Shown one piece after another: positions 61,089 to 64,000 of a stretch of 64,000 nucleotides of DNA; the stretch's first letter is position 1; the number at the start of each line of letters is the position of its first letter. A program made the translations under genes and the position numbers. Origin of the DNA: Thermothielavioides terrestris NRRL 8126. Its lineage: Eukaryota > Ascomycota > Sordariomycetes > Sordariales > Chaetomiaceae. Below the pieces are notes generated by a model. It was not told the DNA's origin, searched no databases, and saw only the letters and a program-made list of their open reading frames with translations. The stretch is taken from NCBI RefSeq assembly GCF_000226115.1, contig NC_016461.1:3720001-3784000 (forward strand), given 5' to 3'.

Positions 61089-62850
61089 CTAGTATTGCTA
61101 CTATAGGCTTTTAATTTTTATCTAAGCGTATAAGGGTAGTGCTCTTAATCTAAGACGACCTAGGCCCTCTAGGTTCCTAGGTGGCGTTAGCGCTATAGTT
61201 ACGCTTAAGCGAAGCAAGGTTTAGGTTATTCTAGGCGTTTAGGTTTAGAGGCTCCAGGCAACGAATAGCGGTGTAGCCTATACGTCTATAACAACGGTAG
61301 ATGGCCTTAGGGTAGAATATAGAGATGTAGTCAACTTCGTTGTAGGTATAGTAAACTAGGTGCAACTTAGGTGTAGTAGCGGGTGCTATAACGGCATCTA
61401 GGGCGGGTTACTAGGGTGTAGGCTATATAGGAGGGAGCTAGGTAGACGTAGCCGTAGGCGAAATAGGCTAAATAGGCGGGGTAGGCTAGGTAGGAGGGCG
61501 GTTCTTAGGGCAGTTGGCGTAGCGATAGCCCTCTCTGCTATAGGTAAAGCATTGAATAGGGCGTTGGAAGGGCGTAGGCAGGACGTTAACAGGGCGTAGC
61601 GGCTATAGAGCTGTAGAAGCGTTGTTTAACGAGCAAAGGCGATAGCGAGAGGTACTAGCAATACATTGACTATACTTGATATAGTGGATAAAGCTTATAA
61701 GCTACTAGAATATAGCGAGTAACTAGGGGGAGCAGTTAAGGATAAAGCTAATCTCTAGACGAAACTTTAGTAAGAGGGTAACTATATAGGTAGATTTATT
61801 TTACTTCGAAGATATATTAGCGATTACGTTGATGAACTATTTAACGAACTCTAGGACGGTCTTGTCTTTATACTATATAAAGCGTTTAAGCTCTATAGCT
61901 ATACTAAAAGTATATAAATTGGAATTAGATAGTTCATTTTAAAAGAATATAACGAACTTGCCCTAGGTAATAGCTAAGAGACGAAAGTTAGGATTAGCCT
62001 CCTACTCCTAGATATACTTTACCTAGATGTTCTTAGGTAGGCTTTAAAGGTAGCTTGCTATATATATAATGTAGTTGCTACTATTGAGCGAATAGCCTAT
62101 AAGCTAGAAGTTGGTACAATAATTGTATAGGAAGGCCTAAAGCGAAAAAGTATCCTTGCCACTATATATAGGGTGGTTCAAGCTAGTAGCACACTAGAGA
62201 GGAGCTCCTACAACGCTAGGAAAGATCGGCGAAAGCGCAATAGGAGCGCTAAACTTAGGGTTAGCAATAGGTAGAACAGTATTAATAGCAACAGATATAG
62301 CTATAGGTATAGCTATAGGTATAGACGTAGGCGTAGTAGCTACAAGCGTAGCCTTAAGTATAGCAATAGGTATAGGAGCAGGTATAGGAGTAGGTATAGA
62401 AGTAGGTATAGGCGTAGGCGTAGCAACAGATATAGCTAATACAATAGTATTAGCAGCCTAGGTAGTAAAAGGGTTAGAATTCGAAGAAGTAGTACCCTCA
62501 GCAATATATATAAGCTAGGTATTCTAGCGTAGGAGCTACGTATATTGAGCTTACAGTTAGAGGATAGCTTGACAACAACGTTTAAAAGCGATCTTAACGC
62601 TTAGACAGCGCTCCTCCTTAGTAAGATCATACTCCTAGGTAGAGAATAGGGAGTCAATAGACGCTACGTAGAAGCCATTTAGATCAATCTAGGTGTACTA
62701 GGAGCTCTCGCCTATAGTAGCATTAGGTATAAGCGGTATAGAAAGGGTATACAAAGAGGTTAGATCGGTAGAAAGTGTTTAAGATTATAAGAATATAGGG
62801 CTCTGCTTAAGCATAGTATAGACGTAGGTCTAGGCTATAGCTCGTCTCCG
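61089..62850 (-). pseudogene. Element A gag (with start of protease)
   Basis: Minus strand, downstream of the 5' LTR of Element A. A zinc knuckle lies at 61,551-61,510 with C-x2-C-x4-H-x4-C spacing, in which the second Cys and the His now read Tyr (CFTYSREGYRYANC). A Pro/Thr/Ile-rich low-complexity region arises from short GGTATAG-type repeats at about 62,290-62,420. The frame continues in phase into pol at 29,640 once Element B is removed. The protease active site should lie close to the 61.09-kb junction. Confidence 0.72.
62290..62420. repeat. Hexanucleotide-type repeat in Element A gag
   Basis: Degenerate tandem copies of GGTATA / GGAGTA / GGCGTA. On the coding (minus) strand they give a Pro-Ile/Thr repeat, a likely disordered linker in Gag. 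Confidence 0.75.
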
Positions 62851-62889
62851 CTAGTTCAACTCCCTAGGGTAGAATAAGAGTATTCAACT

Positions 62890-63483
62890 TATTAGGAGTA
62901 GGGGCTCCTAAAAGGAAGGGGGTATACGTTGAAGTAACAGAGTATAAGCAAGGTATAAGCAGAGTATATACTATAGGGTAGCTATAGGTAGAGGAGGTAT
63001 AGGTAGTTGCATTGAACGCTAGCCTCTCCCATTGCCTATAGGTTCTATCCTCCTTATCTCTCCTATCCTAGCCCTCGATCTTCCTCCGTATCGGCTAGCC
63101 TCTATTTCTAAGCTCGTAGATCCTTTCCTAGGCTATCCTACAGCGCCTATATAGCTCCCTAAGTACGTCCAATCCGCTCTATTACCGACCCAATGTCTCA
63201 GTTCCCTACACTTGCTTAGCCTGATGCCCCGTACTTCGCTTAGCTCTATACCCCTCCGATCGCTCCTCTAGGTAGCTCGTATAATCCAGGCTACTGACGT
63301 GCGCCCTGGTGGCGTACGCAGATGACCTGCGTGGTGCCCTATAGTTGGCCGGGCTATACCGGGTGCCAGATGCAGGGCGAGGTGGTCGGGCCAAGGGTTG
63401 TGCCAGGTGCCGAGGCGCGTCCCGAGGGCTATGCCAGGTGCCGAGGCGGGTCCCGTGGGTTAGGGTGGTTCTAGGGCATGATA
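62890..63483 (-). repeat. Element A LTR (5' LTR in coding sense)
   Basis: 594 bp. The inner two thirds are RIP-mutated like the partner LTR, but the outer ~190 bases (63,290-63,483) keep GC-rich, CpA-rich sequence, marking the edge of RIP. I cannot assign a tRNA to the primer site next to it (TTGAATACTC on the minus strand). Confidence 0.92.
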
Positions 63484-63675
63484 TAGAGTGCTAGAGAGCT
63501 AAGTAGGGTATCGAAAAAGTAGGTGGGCAAAGGAAAAACAGGGAGGGGGCTATCAGGGTTAGGGATATATATGGCGATTTGCAAATATTTGCGTCAATTC
63601 AATCAAATCCAAGCCAACTCAAATATCACTGCTATATATACAAATCAATCCAAATGGAGCCATATATTTAAGTTG

Positions 63676-63696
63676 TTTAAGTTGTTCAGAGTCTTG
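63676..63696 (-). repeat. hAT right terminal inverted repeat
   Basis: Inverse of 19,663-19,683 with transition differences. It is followed at once by the second GGCCACAG copy (63,697-63,704). Confidence 0.85.
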
Positions 63697-63704
63697 GGCC
63701 ACAG

Positions 63705-64000
63705 TGGCTTGCTCGCTTGCTTTGCCAACCTGCTGTATTATACAGTGGCTTCTCACCGAGGGTCTGTGGGCCAAAGAACGGAACAGGCAGATCCGCAACT
63801 GTGAGTTCACTTAGTTGATCAACTAGGATGTTGGCCAAGCAGACGCCGAGACAGGTCGCCGGTGGCGCCGCAGGCGTCGGACGCTGAGCCGGATGCGGAA
63901 GAGCAAATCTCGGGATGTACGGATAGACTAGTGTAGGTTTCACCATCCTGTTGGTTCCAAACAGCAGATCGCCGGTCTGCCTGCTCCCTGCTCGCGTGCC
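63705..64000. other. GC-rich chromosomal DNA right of the transposon nest
   Basis: Unique, un-mutated sequence continuing the locus interrupted at 19,654. A minus-strand frame (63,686-63,946) overlaps the TSD and TIR and has no recognisable domain. Too short to annotate a gene. Confidence 0.5.

Larger units (their letters stand above)
22610..63483 (-). mobile_element. Element A: Ty3/gypsy chromovirus (9.4 kb without insertions)
   Basis: Two direct 594-bp LTRs (22,610-23,203 and 62,890-63,483) with TGTT...ATA ends (CA mutated to TA) are flanked by the 5-bp duplication TAGAG (22,605-22,609 and 63,484-63,488), which belongs to the hAT element. Coding is on the minus strand: gag 62.8-61.1 kb, then protease, RT, RNase H, integrase and chromodomain from 29.6 to 25.8 kb, with a polypurine tract beside the left LTR. 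Element B split it in the protease region. Removing B restores one frame from the gag zinc knuckle through RT to the chromodomain (distances 1,500 and 2,673 nt, both multiples of three). Original length 9,430 bp. Confidence 0.9.
19663..63696 (+). mobile_element. hAT DNA transposon, enlarged to 44 kb by nested LTR elements
   Basis: The ends form imperfect terminal inverted repeats: left CAAGACTCTAAACAACTC, right (read inward on the minus strand) CAAGACTCTGAACAACTT, differing only by transitions. They are flanked by the exact 8-bp duplication GGCCACAG. Subterminal copies of CAATCAAATCCAA occur near both ends (about 19,700 and 63,600). The original element was 3,155 bp: 19,663-22,609 plus 63,489-63,696. 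Everything between is Element A with its own nested insertions. The transposase relic is at 19,985-22,264. The right arm (63,489-63,696) carries no coding sequence. Confidence 0.88.

Noticed and set aside
63206..63394. Short minus-strand ORF also present at 22,941-23,138
   Set aside because: Both lie at the same position of the two LTRs of Element A. The similarity is explained by the LTR pair, not by a gene.
19663..63696. Giant cargo transposon of the Starship type
   Set aside because: There is no tyrosine-recombinase (DUF3435-like) captain at the edge. The ends have hAT TIRs with an 8-bp TSD and the interior is fully explained by nested elements.

Overview
The window looks like a filamentous ascomycete (Pezizomycotina, probably Sordariomycetes) chromosome. 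It is sharply two-part. GC-rich chromosomal DNA occupies 1-19,654 and 63,705-64,000. Between them lies one AT-rich, TpA-rich, CpA-poor block whose changes are C-to-T/G-to-A transitions, the signature of repeat-induced point mutation (RIP). No rRNA, tRNA or CRISPR array was found.

GC-rich left arm: the one gene I can defend is an intronless-looking NDT80/PhoG-family transcription factor at 10,492-12,093 (+), most like the VIB-1/XprG type. About 10 kb upstream and 7.5 kb downstream hold no recognisable gene, only simple repeats, two TATA-like core promoter candidates and a G-quadruplex-like tract.

AT-rich block (19,663-63,696): this is a nest of six transposons, solved here base by base from terminal repeats and target-site duplications (TSDs). 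A 3.2-kb hAT DNA transposon (TIRs, 8-bp TSD GGCCACAG) was split by Element A, a 9.4-kb Ty3/gypsy chromovirus on the minus strand (594-bp LTRs, TSD TAGAG). A was split by Element B, a 13.0-kb gypsy on the plus strand (488-bp LTRs, TSD GTAT). B was split twice: by Element D, a 6.6-kb Ty1/copia on the minus strand (894-bp LTRs, TSD GCCTC), and by Element C, a 10.6-kb chromovirus on the minus strand (249-bp LTRs, TSD ATAAC). The right LTR of D was in turn split by Element E, a 1.2-kb non-autonomous LTR element (281-bp LTRs, TSD GGAGG). Taking the insertions out gives equal LTR lengths in every pair and keeps the interrupted reading frames in phase, and the six element lengths plus five internal TSDs sum exactly to 44,034 bp.

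All element genes are dead. They keep frame but carry nonsense codons and mutated catalytic residues (A: YLDD to YLNN; D: protease DTGA to NTSA, integrase Asp to Asn; zinc knuckles Cys/His to Tyr). The less usual cargo is a Ulp1-like (C48) peptidase ORF in Element B with a further antisense ORF beside it, an unknown ~760-codon third ORF after the chromodomain of Element C, and antisense coding potential in the 3' region of Element A. Element E shares LTR ends, tRNA primer site and a hairpin with Element C and may have been mobilised by that family.
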